From contig CP070696.1 of the NCBI GenBank assembly GCA_020353535.1, positions 2,218,071 through 2,282,070 of the forward strand: 64,000 nt of DNA, in the 5' to 3' direction. Both the position numbers and the translations under genes were made by a program. Origin of the DNA: Spirochaetaceae bacterium (GTDB lineage: Bacteria; Spirochaetota; Spirochaetia; SZUA-6; DRHE01). A model generated the notes under the pieces. It searched no databases and was not told where the DNA came from. It worked only from the letters and a program-made list of their open reading frames with translations. Numbering within the stretch: the stretch's first letter is position 1; each line of letters opens with the position of its first letter. Of this stretch, positions 33,734-43,310 are shown in pieces.

Positions 33734-35533
33734 GTGCGGCGACTGCTGATTCTTCTCACCTTCGTGATCCTCTCCTCCCTCCCCTTGGCGGCCCAGCAGA
33801 ATGGCGGCGCCCCGGGAACAGCATCGGGAAGTGCACCGGGGGAACGGCAGGCACCACGCCTGGCTGGAATCGTTGACCTGAACACCCTCTCCTTGCTGTG
33901 GAACGCCTCTGGTGATCGGTCAGCCGCGGCGCCGGAAGCCCTCGACATCGCGACGATCCCGGGGGGAACGATCCTGCTGTTTTCCGATCGCTTCCTCTCC
34001 CTGGGCAACCACCTTGAAATGACGACACGGACCATGCAGGATCTGGCCGCGTCGCCGCAACTGCCGAAAATGTTTATTCCGTCGCGGCTGCTGCTCAATC
34101 CACTGTCCGAACCGATGCTCTACAATGCCGAAACCGGCACACTGCTGCTGTTTCATCCCGATACCCCCGTACCGGAATCCTTTGCTACCGAATTTCCCCA
34201 GGCCATGGAGGCGGGAAGCCTGCCACGGGGAGGAATCTTGCTATCCGACGGCAAACGGCTGGCCATCATCACCCGAAGAGGAAAGGGGCTATCCCGCCGG
34301 GAGATTTTACTGCCGACCGCCTACAGAACGGGCCTGAGCATCGATGCACAGGAACGTCTGTGGATCTATGATCTGGCGGCCCGAAGAGTCCGGGTGTTCG
34401 ATCTGAACGGAGAACCGCTGTTCTCGATTGCTCCGGATATCACCGGTGGAACCCTGCTCTTTCCACAGGTCTTCCAGGTCCGTGGAGATGGCGGATTTTT
34501 TCTGGGTACTGCCGGGGAGCTGTGGTGTTTCAATGCCGATGGATCGGTACGCTGGCGGCTCACCCAGTTCAACGCCGGTTTCCGCCAGGCGCTGCCCGCC
34601 TTCTACCGGTTAGCTGTTGCCAAGGGTAGCGCCGACGGCAGAGTCAGCAACCGCAGCGAAGGTACAGACGGCACCGTCAGCACTGAAGCAGCCCAGAGCT
34701 TCTACATCCTCGATCCTCTCGGGAACCGCATCATGAAGTTTGTTGAGCAGCTTCCGCTCACCGACGGGCAGGGACCAGGGATCGAGAGCACCCTGGCCGC
34801 GGCCTTCGAGAGCTCCGAGTCCCTGCAGGCGCGTCAGAACGAGATCCTCCGCTTGTGCTTGGAGGAGGACATGCTCCTCCAAGCAGCCTTTTTCCGCCGC
34901 GGCCAGAGCGGGGAGCCGGTGGTCACCGACCTGAGGAAACGCATACGAGAGAAGCAGGCCAGGCTGCTGGCCGAACTGGCCGGGCAGCTGGAAAACGAGC
35001 TCCGCTACCCCGAGGCGGAAACTTCCTATAACCGCAGCTTGAGTCTCTACCGGGAGCTGCGTAACCTCGATCCGGTGGACCTCCGTTACCCCGAAGCCGT
35101 ACGGGAACTGAGCGAGCGGCGCAACGCCGTAAGGCACATCCGGGTGGCTGAAAATCTGCTGTCCGCCCGCATCGCGGAAGACGGGCTGACGGCCGGCGCA
35201 GATAAAGTCCAGCTACGCATCGTGCTCGCCAATACTTCAACCGCTGGCGTGGAACAGGTCGAGTTCCTGGCTCATCTATACGGGTATCCCGAGTCCCGCT
35301 GGCAGGGAACGCTCAAAAGGATCTCCCCCGGCGGCGAGGCTCTCCTGACCATTCCTCTCTCAAGAAGCACAAGCGACGCCCAGGATGGCGTTGACCGACT
35401 CAATAGCGAAGACCTGCTGATTACCTGCAATCTGCTGGCCCGCTTCGAGCACAATCATCAGAATGCGGTTCAGTACTTCCACCTTCCCGTGGTCTTTCCG
35501 GCCGGGACATTGCACCTAACCCAGTGGAGGTAG
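33734..35533 (+). CDS. Exported protein with propeller-like and helical regions, function unknown
   Basis: A 599-residue protein beginning at GTG. Residues 1-21 are a signal peptide (MRRLLILLTFVILSSLPLAAQ), so it is periplasmic or at the surface. The first 330 residues contain NHL/propeller-like units such as LSIDAQERLWIYDLAARRVR and SFYILDPLGNRIMKFVEQLP. Residues about 360-480 are helical and TPR-like (RYPEAETSYNRSLSLYRELRNLDP), followed by a beta-rich domain. I do not recognise a named family. It lies between murE and ddl, which hints at an envelope role but no more. Confidence 0.7.
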   Translation: MRRLLILLTFVILSSLPLAAQQNGGAPGTASGSAPGERQAPRLAGIVDLNTLSLLWNASGDRSAAAPEALDIATIPGGTILLFSDRFLSLGNHLEMTTRTMQDLAASPQLPKMFIPSRLLLNPLSEPMLYNAETGTLLLFHPDTPVPESFATEFPQAMEAGSLPRGGILLSDGKRLAIITRRGKGLSRREILLPTAYRTGLSIDAQERLWIYDLAARRVRVFDLNGEPLFSIAPDITGGTLLFPQVFQVRGDGGFFLGTAGELWCFNADGSVRWRLTQFNAGFRQALPAFYRLAVAKGSADGRVSNRSEGTDGTVSTEAAQSFYILDPLGNRIMKFVEQLPLTDGQGPGIESTLAAAFESSESLQARQNEILRLCLEEDMLLQAAFFRRGQSGEPVVTDLRKRIREKQARLLAELAGQLENELRYPEAETSYNRSLSLYRELRNLDPVDLRYPEAVRELSERRNAVRHIRVAENLLSARIAEDGLTAGADKVQLRIVLANTSTAGVEQVEFLAHLYGYPESRWQGTLKRISPGGEALLTIPLSRSTSDAQDGVDRLNSEDLLITCNLLARFEHNHQNAVQYFHLPVVFPAGTLHLTQWR

Positions 35534-35664
35534 CCGGGGGACACGTCCGCCATAGAGATCCGTAGCTTGGAGCGCCGGCAGCATGGAGACCTGGCGGCAT
35601 AGAGCCCCAGCGACACGGAGCCCCGGCATCACAACGTGCCCTCGCCAAGCGAGGCGGAATAGCC

Positions 35665-35670
35665 TATAGT
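35665..35670 (+). promoter_or_regulatory. Probable -10 box of ddl, six bases before the ATG
   Basis: TATAGT ends six bases before the ddl ATG at 35677, which would place the transcript start at the A of the start codon. There is no ribosome site and no convincing -35. This again fits leaderless translation. Confidence 0.35.
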
Positions 35671-35676
35671 ACTTCC

Positions 35677-36747
35677 ATGGGAATCCGTAATGTCTGCATC
35701 CTCTTCGGCGGCCGATCCGGAGAGCATGAGGTCTCCTGCCGCTCCGCAGCCTCGGTGGCCAAAAATCTCGACCCCAACAAATACAGGCAGATACTGATCG
35801 GAATCGATAAGGCCGGCCGATGGTATCTCCAGCATAAGGCCCAGTTCCTAAAGGAAGACTACGGAGAGAGACTCGAGGTGGCAACAATGGCGGAAGTCGT
35901 GTCGGTCGTTCCGGGGCAGGGACTCGGCAGCCCTTCAGGATCCTTGAACGTGGATGTGGTGTTTCCCGTGCTCCACGGCACCTTCGGAGAGGACGGCACC
36001 GTGCAGGGTCTGCTGGAAATAGCGGATCTTCCCTACGTCGGCGCAGGGGTACTGGGAAGCTCCCTGGCCATGGACAAGGCAAAGACTAAGGAGATCTGGA
36101 GGCAATCCGGACTGCCCGTCGTGGATTTTATTGTGGTACGGGACGGCTCGTCGGAAAGCACCGCTCGAATTCTGAAAAAAATCCCCGTACCCCTGTTCGT
36201 CAAACCAGTGACCGCCGGTTCGTCAGTGGGGATCACCAAGGTCAAGAGCGCGGATCAACTGCAGCCTGCGCTTGCCGAGGCGCTGCGATTCGACAGCAAG
36301 GTCATGGTGGAACCGGCTGTTGATGCCCGGGAGATCGAGTGCGCCGTGCTGGGAAACGAATCCCCTCAGGCTTTCGCTCCCGGCGAGATCCTGCCGAATC
36401 ACGAGTTCTACAGCTACGAAGCCAAGTACATCGATCCCGAAGGGGCGGAGCTGAAGCTGCCCGCCGATCTGCCGGAAACGCTCAGCCACGAGATCCGCAG
36501 TCTGGCGGTGGCTGCCTTCCGGGCGGCGGAGTGCTCCGGGATGGCGAGGGTCGACTTCTTCCTGGAGAGAGAGAGCGATCGCATCCTCCTCAATGAGATC
36601 AACACGATTCCCGGGTTCACGAACATCAGCATGTACCCCAAGATGTGCGAAGCCTCCGGACTGGCCTACCCGAAACTATTGGACCGCCTGATCGAATTGG
36701 CCCTGGAGCGTCACAATCGCCGCAGAGCCTTGCGATTCAGTTTGTAG
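35677..36747 (+). CDS. ddl: D-alanine--D-alanine ligase
   Basis: A 356-residue ATP-grasp enzyme making D-Ala-D-Ala for peptidoglycan. N-terminal VCILFGGRSGEHEVSCRSA, VFPVLHGTFGEDGTVQGLLE, VKPVTAGSSVGITKVKS in the ATP-grasp, and the metal-binding end RVDFFLERESDRILLNEINTIPGFTNISMYPKM are all intact. Together with murE it gives this stretch a cell-wall theme. The 143-bp gap before it is GC-rich and shows only the -10 box. Confidence 0.95.
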   Translation: MGIRNVCILFGGRSGEHEVSCRSAASVAKNLDPNKYRQILIGIDKAGRWYLQHKAQFLKEDYGERLEVATMAEVVSVVPGQGLGSPSGSLNVDVVFPVLHGTFGEDGTVQGLLEIADLPYVGAGVLGSSLAMDKAKTKEIWRQSGLPVVDFIVVRDGSSESTARILKKIPVPLFVKPVTAGSSVGITKVKSADQLQPALAEALRFDSKVMVEPAVDAREIECAVLGNESPQAFAPGEILPNHEFYSYEAKYIDPEGAELKLPADLPETLSHEIRSLAVAAFRAAECSGMARVDFFLERESDRILLNEINTIPGFTNISMYPKMCEASGLAYPKLLDRLIELALERHNRRRALRFSL

Positions 36748-36827
36748 CGGGGAGGGGATCCGCTGGCTGCACGGGGATCGACGGTTGTATATTAAAATCG
36801 GGAACCTATATAGCGGGAGAAGATGAT

Positions 36828-37688
36828 ATGAGCGAGGATTATGATAAGTACCTGAAATCGATGCCCATCATCCCTGATGTGGCCACTAAAATTCTATCGA
36901 TTGCCGAGGACAAGCTGGACATCTCCTTCAAGGACCTGGAAGACATCATCAAAGTGGATCCCAGCCTGACAGCCAAAGTCTTGAAGATCGCCAACTCGGC
37001 GATGTATGCCCGACAGAGAGAGATCAAGAGCCTGCAGATGGCCATCACCCTGCTCGGCTTCAAGAACCTGAAGAGCCTGGTTCTACTGGTCACCGCTTCA
37101 GGCTCTTTCGCGCGCAGCCAGCAGGATCCCTTCTACCAATATTTCTGGAAACACGGCATCCTGACGGCTTTTTTGGCCAGACATATGGCCATCCGCTGCA
37201 ATCGCAAAGATGCCTCCGAGGACTGCTTCATCGCCGGCCTGCTTCACGACATCGGCCAGGTTGCCTTTTACAATGCCGACAAGGAGCGCTACCAGCCGGT
37301 GGTGACGGCGTTGATAGAAGGAAAGACCCCGGTGGAGGGAATCGAGAACAAGATCTATGCCAACGACCATCGCCAGATCGGTGCCTCCCTGCTCAAACGG
37401 TGGAGTTTCCCCGATTTCTACGTGGATGCAGCCCGTGAACACCAGAGCCTCAATATCACCTCCCCCCACAAGGCCTCGATCTTCATCGTGTCCACGGCGG
37501 ATCTGGTGAGTGAGCTTGTCAGGACCGGCTCATTGGAAGCGGACAGCGAACATCTGCTGGGCGAGTTGATCGAGCGGGTAGAGCTGACGGACAGTGACTT
37601 CCAGTATTATAAAACTTCCTTCATGACGGACATGCAAAAGGATCCCCTGTTCCTCGAGTGCCGCTCTTTATTCGGGATCCGGGATTGA
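36828..37688 (+). CDS. HDOD-domain signalling protein
   Basis: A 286-residue cytoplasmic protein. MPIIPDVATKILSIAED, IKVDPSLTAKVLKIANSAMY and AITLLGFKNLKSLVL are the HDOD signature; AGLLHDIGQVAFYN keeps an HD-like pair. HDOD proteins are scaffolds in signalling, motility and c-di-GMP networks and most lack proven enzymatic activity. The start is placed at 36828, after CGGGAGAAGATGAT; a longer frame from 36645 overlaps ddl out of frame. It leads into the sensory region. Confidence 0.85.
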   Translation: MSEDYDKYLKSMPIIPDVATKILSIAEDKLDISFKDLEDIIKVDPSLTAKVLKIANSAMYARQREIKSLQMAITLLGFKNLKSLVLLVTASGSFARSQQDPFYQYFWKHGILTAFLARHMAIRCNRKDASEDCFIAGLLHDIGQVAFYNADKERYQPVVTALIEGKTPVEGIENKIYANDHRQIGASLLKRWSFPDFYVDAAREHQSLNITSPHKASIFIVSTADLVSELVRTGSLEADSEHLLGELIERVELTDSDFQYYKTSFMTDMQKDPLFLECRSLFGIRD

Positions 37689-37693
37689 CAAAA

Positions 37694-37728
37694 AAGTTGG
37701 GAGCATGCTCCCCAAAGTCGTGCAACTT
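37694..37728. repeat. Nested inverted repeat between the HDOD and histidine kinase genes
   Basis: A perfect 14-bp palindrome GGGAGCATGCTCCC (37699-37712) lies inside a wider pair AAGTTG/CAACTT. No T-run follows directly, so it is either a weak terminator or a protein-binding site for the kinase promoter. Confidence 0.45.
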
Positions 37729-37752
37729 TATAAGGGTTGACCCTATTCAGAC

Positions 37753-40035
37753 ATGAGCTGGAACGGATTTGTCTACCTGATTCCCTACATCATCTCTGCG
37801 GCGATCTCCTGCTGGATAGTTTTGTACGCCTGGCGCAGGCGTCAGGTGGCCGGAGGTGGGGCGTACGCAGCTTACGCCCTGTTCGCTGCCCTATATTCAG
37901 TCGGCTTCATCCTCGAGCTGATCAGCACCACTGTGGAAGCGAAAATATTCTGGGACAATGTACAGTTCATTCCCGCGTTTGGGATTCCTGTAGCGCTCTT
38001 TGTATTCGCCAGACAATACACGGGTAATAGAAGCGCTCATCCTTACCGGTTGTGGATACTTTTATTCGTCCTGCCCTTCGTATCTTTGGTACTCGTCTTC
38101 ACCGACTCTCTTCATGGTTTGATTCGTCCGGCAGCGTGGCTCGTGCCGGGACAACCGTTCTCTGCTCTGGTCTACGATTTTACGATAGCTATGTGGGCAA
38201 TGGCGTTGTATGCGTATGCATTGACCGTGGCAAGCATCATCTGTCTTTTTGTCAGATTCTTCCGGTCCCAACGCTTGTACAGAATGCAGGTCGCTATCGT
38301 GTCTATCGGTGTACTCCTGCCGGTAGCAGGATCGATCTTTACGCTGTTGGGCCTGGCTCCTACCTTTCACCGGGACATGGTGCCTATAACCTTCGCCGTC
38401 GGACATCTAATTGTCGCCTGGGGCCTGTTTCGCTACCGTCTCCTGGACATCGTTCCGATCGCTCGAAATACAGTGGTCGAGGCTATGGCCGATGCGGTGT
38501 TGGTGCTGGACGCCCAAAACAGGGTGGCGGACCTCAATCCCGCCGCAGAGCGGCTGATCGACCTCCCCAGTTCAAAAGCAATCGGTCAGCCCGCCGGACA
38601 GGTACTATCAACATTTGAACACCTCTTCGATCGGATTCGAAATATCGAGCAAGCCCACGAACAAATCACAGTGGGCAGCGGGAAGAACCAGAGGATCTTC
38701 GAGCTCACTATCCTGCCCCTGCGGGACCGTAGCGGGCGGCTTACAGGCCGTCTTATCATGGCTCACGACATCAGTGAACGTGAACATTCACTATCCGAAC
38801 TGAACCGTTATCGGGACAACCTGGAGAGAATCGTGGAGGAGCGGACCGCAGAGCTGAAACGGGAGATCGAAGAGCGGACTAATCTGGAAACTCAGCTTCG
38901 ACAATCCCAGAAAATCGAAGCCATCGGCACCCTGGCAGGCGGCGTAGCTCACGATTTCAACAATCTTCTGACCACGATTCTGGGTTATGCGGATATGCTT
39001 CTGTCCGACGAGGATCTTACGAAAGCAGCAAAAGCCGGAATCATGGAGATACAAAAATCGGCAGTTAGGGCTTCGTCTCTGACCAAACAGTTGCTTGCTT
39101 TCAGCAGGAAGCAGATCCTCGAGCCTAGGGTGATCGACCTGAACCGATTGCTGCGGCAAAGAGCGAAGATGCTGGAGCGGCTTGTCGGAGAAAACGTCGA
39201 ACTTATGTTCCGGCTCGGTCGGGATACCGGAAGAATACTGGCGGATCCGGGAAGCATCGAGCAGGTGGTTGTGAATCTGGTGGCCAATGCCCGGGACGCA
39301 ATGCCTACCGGAGGCACGTGTACGTTAGAAACACAAAAGATGAGCCCCGATGAGTGCGTTGAAATAGGAAATCCCGAACTCACGGAGAGAGAATATGTGC
39401 TCTTTTCGGTCAGTGACACCGGATCGGGCATGGACGAGAAGACGCGGCAACATGTGTTCGAGCCTTTTTTCACGACCAAGGAGGTCGGGAAAGGAATCGG
39501 ATTGGGCCTCTCCTCGGTCTACGGGATCATTAAGCAGAGCGGAGGCGCTATCGAGGTCGAAAGTACTCCCAGGAAGGGAAGCATCTTCAGGGTCTACCTG
39601 CCCTGCACCCAAAGGGAAGAAAAAAGTGCTGAAAGTGCATCGGGTGAAGCAAACGCCGAACGGGGAACAGAGACGATCCTTCTGGTGGAAGATGAGACAG
39701 CCCTCAGAAAGATCACGGCGAGGGCTTTGGAGCAGTACGGATACCGGGTTGTATCAGCCGGGAACGGAGAGGAAGCCCTGGAGTTCGCCAAGACCAGCAA
39801 TCTTCAAGGTATTGATCTTCTGCTAACTGACGTGGTCATGCCCAGGATGAACGGCAGGGAACTGGCTGATCGACTTCACGATACGTATCCTGAGCTGAAA
39901 ATCCTCTACGTCACCGGTTATTCCGACGATGTCATTGTTCATCACGGCGTATTGGATGAAGGGATCAATGTTCTCCAGAAGCCGTTTACCACAATCACTC
40001 TCACGAAGAAGGTTCGTCAGGTCCTGAATAGCTGA
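37753..40035 (+). CDS. Hybrid histidine kinase with 7TM, PAS and receiver domains
   Basis: A 760-residue membrane sensor. Seven hydrophobic segments fill residues 1-230 (the 7TM histidine kinase type), then a PAS domain (AVLVLDAQNRVADLNPAAERLID), a coiled coil (LERIVEERTAELKREIEERT), HisKA with the phospho-His (LAGGVAHDFNNLLTTILGYA), HATPase with N box VVNLVANARDAMPTGG and G boxes SDTGSGMD and GIGLGLSSVYGI, and a C-terminal receiver (LLVEDETALRKI; LLTDVVMPRMNG with the phospho-Asp). All catalytic boxes are intact. The ligand is unknown. No dedicated response regulator follows. Confidence 0.93.
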   Translation: MSWNGFVYLIPYIISAAISCWIVLYAWRRRQVAGGGAYAAYALFAALYSVGFILELISTTVEAKIFWDNVQFIPAFGIPVALFVFARQYTGNRSAHPYRLWILLFVLPFVSLVLVFTDSLHGLIRPAAWLVPGQPFSALVYDFTIAMWAMALYAYALTVASIICLFVRFFRSQRLYRMQVAIVSIGVLLPVAGSIFTLLGLAPTFHRDMVPITFAVGHLIVAWGLFRYRLLDIVPIARNTVVEAMADAVLVLDAQNRVADLNPAAERLIDLPSSKAIGQPAGQVLSTFEHLFDRIRNIEQAHEQITVGSGKNQRIFELTILPLRDRSGRLTGRLIMAHDISEREHSLSELNRYRDNLERIVEERTAELKREIEERTNLETQLRQSQKIEAIGTLAGGVAHDFNNLLTTILGYADMLLSDEDLTKAAKAGIMEIQKSAVRASSLTKQLLAFSRKQILEPRVIDLNRLLRQRAKMLERLVGENVELMFRLGRDTGRILADPGSIEQVVVNLVANARDAMPTGGTCTLETQKMSPDECVEIGNPELTEREYVLFSVSDTGSGMDEKTRQHVFEPFFTTKEVGKGIGLGLSSVYGIIKQSGGAIEVESTPRKGSIFRVYLPCTQREEKSAESASGEANAERGTETILLVEDETALRKITARALEQYGYRVVSAGNGEEALEFAKTSNLQGIDLLLTDVVMPRMNGRELADRLHDTYPELKILYVTGYSDDVIVHHGVLDEGINVLQKPFTTITLTKKVRQVLNS

Positions 40036-40077
40036 GTTTTTGGCCAGCGTTGGTTGTGCGGGCTCTCACCCCAGATA

Positions 40078-40110
40078 AAAGAACCCAGGCTATGACCACC
40101 TGGGTTCTTT
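40078..40110. terminator. Bidirectional terminator between convergent kinase and chemoreceptor genes
   Basis: AAAGAACCCAGG and CCTGGGTTCTTT form a 12-bp perfect stem around a nine-base loop, with A-rich and T-rich flanks, so it can stop transcription from both sides. Confidence 0.85.
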
Positions 40111-40143
40111 GAATAAAAGTGTCAATGTATCCAGACTATCAGT

Positions 40144-42405
40144 TTATGCTATATCCTTCTTCAGCCGAATCCCGGTAACTTCCTCCCCGTCCTCTTTCTG
40201 CGGGGAGACCGTGGCTTCGATGGTCGCTTCAACCGGCCTGAGGTCGATGAGTTTCTCGTGAGCACCGACATCGGAGTCATCCAGCTTGTATTGAGACACC
40301 ATTTGCTGGAGCTGCTGTGCCATGCTGGACAGCTCTTCGATGGAGGCTGCCATCTGCTCTGCGGAAGAGGCCGCATTCTGTGTGATCTCGTTGACGCTTT
40401 CTATGGCCTTCGAGACCTGCTTGGAGTTGGTGGTTTGTTCTTCTGTGGCGGCACCGATTCCCTGGCTCATCTCGTTGATGTTCTCAACGGCCTTGGCGAT
40501 CTCCTTGATGGCGGTTACCTGCTGCTCGATAGAGGTTTGCAGCTCCACCACCATTTCGGAGGCGTCCTTCGCTCCGGAGATGATCTCTTCCATTGATTTC
40601 CCGGATCCTTCGGCCATCTCCACACCTTGCCTGACCAATTTCACGGTTTCTTGGATCAGAGTCTCGATTTCTTTCGTGGAATGGGCACTGCGTTCAGCCA
40701 GCTTGGAAACCTCGTCGGCTACTACAGCAAAGCCTCGTCCGTGCTCCCCGGCCCGCGCCGCCTCGATCGAGGCGTTGAGAGCCAACAGATTTGTTTGATC
40801 GGCGATATCGGAGATGACGTTCACAATGCCGGCGATCTTCTCGGAGCTCTCCGAGATGTCCTTGATGGCTTCGATCGCCTGCCGCACCGAATCCGCCCCC
40901 TGCTGGGCTCTGTGCACGGAGCCACCGGCGCTTTCGGCTACCTTCTCCAGTGTGTCGGACACCAGGTTTACCGAGGACAGCATCTGCTCCATGTTGGCCG
41001 AGGTCTCATTCACCGTGGTAATCTGAGAATTGGAGTGATCAGAGACCTGTTGTACCGAAGCGGTAAGCTCCTCCACTGAAGCTGAGGTCTCCTCGAGGGT
41101 TGAGGCCTGGTTCTGGGCTCCTTCGGCCAGCTGCTGGGCCGAGGAGGATAGCTCCTCCGTGCTTGATGCAAGCTGACTCGAACCTTCCTGGATCCGGATC
41201 GTCATATCCCTCAGCTTCTGGATCATTTCGTTCAAAGCTCCCGCCAGCTGACCTATTTCGTCGCCACGCTCACCCACGTCGAGGGTCGTGTTCAGGTATC
41301 CGTCGGCTACCTTCTGGGCGAAAGCCACGCCCTTTTCCAGAGGTTTGGCGATGGAGCGGGCGATGAGGAGCACGGCAAAGACCAGGATCAAGACAGCGGC
41401 CACCGTGATGGCGACCAACAGCATAGTGAGCTGCCGGCTGGCCACAGTGAGCTCCGATGTGGGTACGTTGACATTGGCCATCCACTTGCTGTCGCTGAAA
41501 CCGGCTTGAATCGGCACGCCTACCGAAATCACTTCTTCTTGGAGCAGATCGGAACGACGCTCTACACAGAAGAACTCCTGGTTGTACACATTGGCGACGA
41601 ACTCCACGTCTGTGGTCGTTTCTTCTACAGATTTGCCCAGGTAATCCGCCGCTGCACTGGCCGCGACGACGCCGTTGCTCGAGTACAGATCGACGTATGC
41701 TCTCTCGAAGTCCCCCACCTGGACAGCTTCGACTATCTCCTGCAGGTGGGTCAGCTCCAGATCGATCCCGGCGATACCGAGAAAATTCTCATCCCCGTCG
41801 AGGATCGGCACGACCAGAGAGGTCATCATCACGCTTCTGCCCTGCGTCTGGTAGACATACGGATCGATCACACTTTCCATCTTGCTTTCTTTGGGTAGTT
41901 GATAGTAATCGCCGGCCCCTGCGACCTCATAATCCTTCAGAGCTTCCAGAACGCCGTTGCCCTCTGTATCCCGGGTCCAGTAGGACAGGAGGCGGCCAGT
42001 CTCATCGGTTCCATAGTCGTTGGCGAAGTTGACATCCTTGCCGTCGTAGGCATCCGGTTCGAAGGCCAAGTACACACCGAAAAACTGAGGATTGTTCTCG
42101 ACGAAGTACTTCAGCATCATGTTGGCCTTACGCCGGGTCAATTGCATACCTTCAACGGTGGCCGCGGATTCGAAGATCTGAGCCAGAGCCCGAGCTTCGT
42201 CGAGGGCCGTTTCCAACTCCGCTTTCACCACCATGGCGTAGTGCGCAGCTGTCTCCTCGGCCAGCTTGTCCGCGTCCTCGTAGGCGAGCTTGTTCACCCG
42301 CGTGATCGTAAGATAGGCGGTACCCAGGAAAACCAGGACCACGATCAGCGAGGTAAGTACGATCAGCTTGGTGCCGATCTTCATGTTGTTCATAAATCCT
42401 TTCAT
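40144..42405 (-). CDS. Methyl-accepting chemotaxis protein with periplasmic sensor
   Basis: A 753-residue transmembrane chemoreceptor. One helix near residue 20 ([21 protein letters not shown]), a periplasmic domain of about 300 residues of dCache type ([39 protein letters not shown]), a second helix near residue 335, HAMP, and the signalling hairpin with tip [45 protein letters not shown]. The start at 42405 follows GGGGAGAAAT; an ATG seven codons upstream lacks a ribosome site. It is downstream of, and co-transcribed with, a secreted sensor-domain protein under a sigma-54 promoter. Confidence 0.93.
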   Translation of the reverse strand: MKGFMNNMKIGTKLIVLTSLIVVLVFLGTAYLTITRVNKLAYEDADKLAEETAAHYAMVVKAELETALDEARALAQIFESAATVEGMQLTRRKANMMLKYFVENNPQFFGVYLAFEPDAYDGKDVNFANDYGTDETGRLLSYWTRDTEGNGVLEALKDYEVAGAGDYYQLPKESKMESVIDPYVYQTQGRSVMMTSLVVPILDGDENFLGIAGIDLELTHLQEIVEAVQVGDFERAYVDLYSSNGVVAASAAADYLGKSVEETTTDVEFVANVYNQEFFCVERRSDLLQEEVISVGVPIQAGFSDSKWMANVNVPTSELTVASRQLTMLLVAITVAAVLILVFAVLLIARSIAKPLEKGVAFAQKVADGYLNTTLDVGERGDEIGQLAGALNEMIQKLRDMTIRIQEGSSQLASSTEELSSSAQQLAEGAQNQASTLEETSASVEELTASVQQVSDHSNSQITTVNETSANMEQMLSSVNLVSDTLEKVAESAGGSVHRAQQGADSVRQAIEAIKDISESSEKIAGIVNVISDIADQTNLLALNASIEAARAGEHGRGFAVVADEVSKLAERSAHSTKEIETLIQETVKLVRQGVEMAEGSGKSMEEIISGAKDASEMVVELQTSIEQQVTAIKEIAKAVENINEMSQGIGAATEEQTTNSKQVSKAIESVNEITQNAASSAEQMAASIEELSSMAQQLQQMVSQYKLDDSDVGAHEKLIDLRPVEATIEATVSPQKEDGEEVTGIRLKKDIA

Positions 42406-42428
42406 ATTTCTCCCCTTTTTTTCCATAT

Positions 42429-43010
42429 TTATCTCTGTTCCCAGCGGTCCAGGCTGACACCGAAGGTAATAGCTCCAATCGCCTTTCCCCCGGTCATCAC
42501 GGGAACGGAGACCTGAACCACGATTTCACCGATGCTGTCGTCGTACTCGACGTCTCCGTAGTGAATCGCTCCACTACCGCCCTTATAACTCTCGGTGAAC
42601 TTGGCCTCGTCTCCCTGCCAATAGTCCGAAGTCTTGTTCGTCAAACCGACCAGAGCTCCCTTGTTATCCATGACAAAAGCTTCGACCACGAACTTGTTGT
42701 CGTTCTGAAAGTTCATCAAGGCATAGGAGCAGCGGTTGCGCATCAGATCGAACATATAACCTTTTATCGAACTTGAAGCCTTCCAATCCTCATCCACGTC
42801 CTTGATTCGACTCAGAGTGTATGCCTTTGCGTTCTGAGCCTTAACGGACTCCACCACCATCGGGTTCTGAGCAAACTGCAGCATCGCAGTGTTGGAGAAC
42901 TCGACGAGGGTCTTGGGGACATCCTGTGACTGTGCGCTCGCCATAATGGGAGCAAAGGCGAGCAGCGATAGTGTAATCAGCAGGATGATCTTTCCTTGTA
43001 CAGTTTTCAC
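42429..43010 (-). CDS. Secreted single-Cache-like sensor protein
   Basis: A 193-residue exported protein. GTG at 43010 is preceded by GAGGAGG and begins a clear signal peptide ([20 protein letters not shown], cleavage near MASAQS). The mature part has the membrane-distal PAS/Cache pattern seen in chemoreceptors: [45 protein letters not shown] and [22 protein letters not shown]. It has no membrane anchor or signalling domain. Lying 23 bases upstream of the chemoreceptor, it may act as a detached ligand-binding partner for it. That partnership is inference from position. Confidence 0.75.
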   Translation of the reverse strand: MKTVQGKIILLITLSLLAFAPIMASAQSQDVPKTLVEFSNTAMLQFAQNPMVVESVKAQNAKAYTLSRIKDVDEDWKASSSIKGYMFDLMRNRCSYALMNFQNDNKFVVEAFVMDNKGALVGLTNKTSDYWQGDEAKFTESYKGGSGAIHYGDVEYDDSIGEIVVQVSVPVMTGGKAIGAITFGVSLDRWEQR

Positions 43011-43101
43011 GTTGTTCCTCCTCACTCTACAAGTGTTTGTCTCGGTGTCGTTCGGGACAACGTCCCTGACACCTTTTGTCGCTCTCAAAGCGATCTGTGG
43101 T

Positions 43102-43130
43102 ATGATAAGCAAATATCATGCCATTATCAT
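43102..43130 (-). promoter_or_regulatory. Sigma-54 promoter of the sensor-chemoreceptor operon, flanked by inverted repeat
   Basis: On the minus strand TGGCATGATATTTGC (43123 down to 43109) has the invariant GG and GC ten bases apart, a full -24/-12 element. ATGATAA (43102-43108) and TTATCAT (43124-43130) bracket it exactly. Transcription should begin about 88 bases before the start codon at 43010. Confidence 0.8.
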
Positions 43131-43243
43131 GTAATCATTTAATTCTTTACATGAAATAGAAATAACATAAGAGCGTGATCTCCGTTCAAGCCTTGTTTAT
43201 AAAGATAACTTTAGCAGCAACAGGGGCTCGTACCTAACTTTTT

Positions 43244-43281
43244 GTCGAATAAGAACTTACGGGCGGATTAAGAAAAATTTA
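43244..43281 (-). promoter_or_regulatory. Putative enhancer site for the sigma-54 promoter at 43.1 kb
   Basis: Minus-strand TAAATTTTTCTT (43281-43270) lies 147 bp upstream of the -24 box, with TTCGACAAA (GTCGAA at 43244-43249 on the plus strand) between. The same words occur at two other sigma-54 promoters here. Confidence 0.55.
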
Positions 43282-43310
43282 AAAATCCAATGACTTGAAA
43301 TGGGGGACGA

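Noticed and set aside
43244..43260. GTCGAATAA as a flagellar sigma-28 -10 box
   Set aside because: No TAAA lies at the required 15-base distance at any of the sites carrying the word, and the orientation faces away from the genes.
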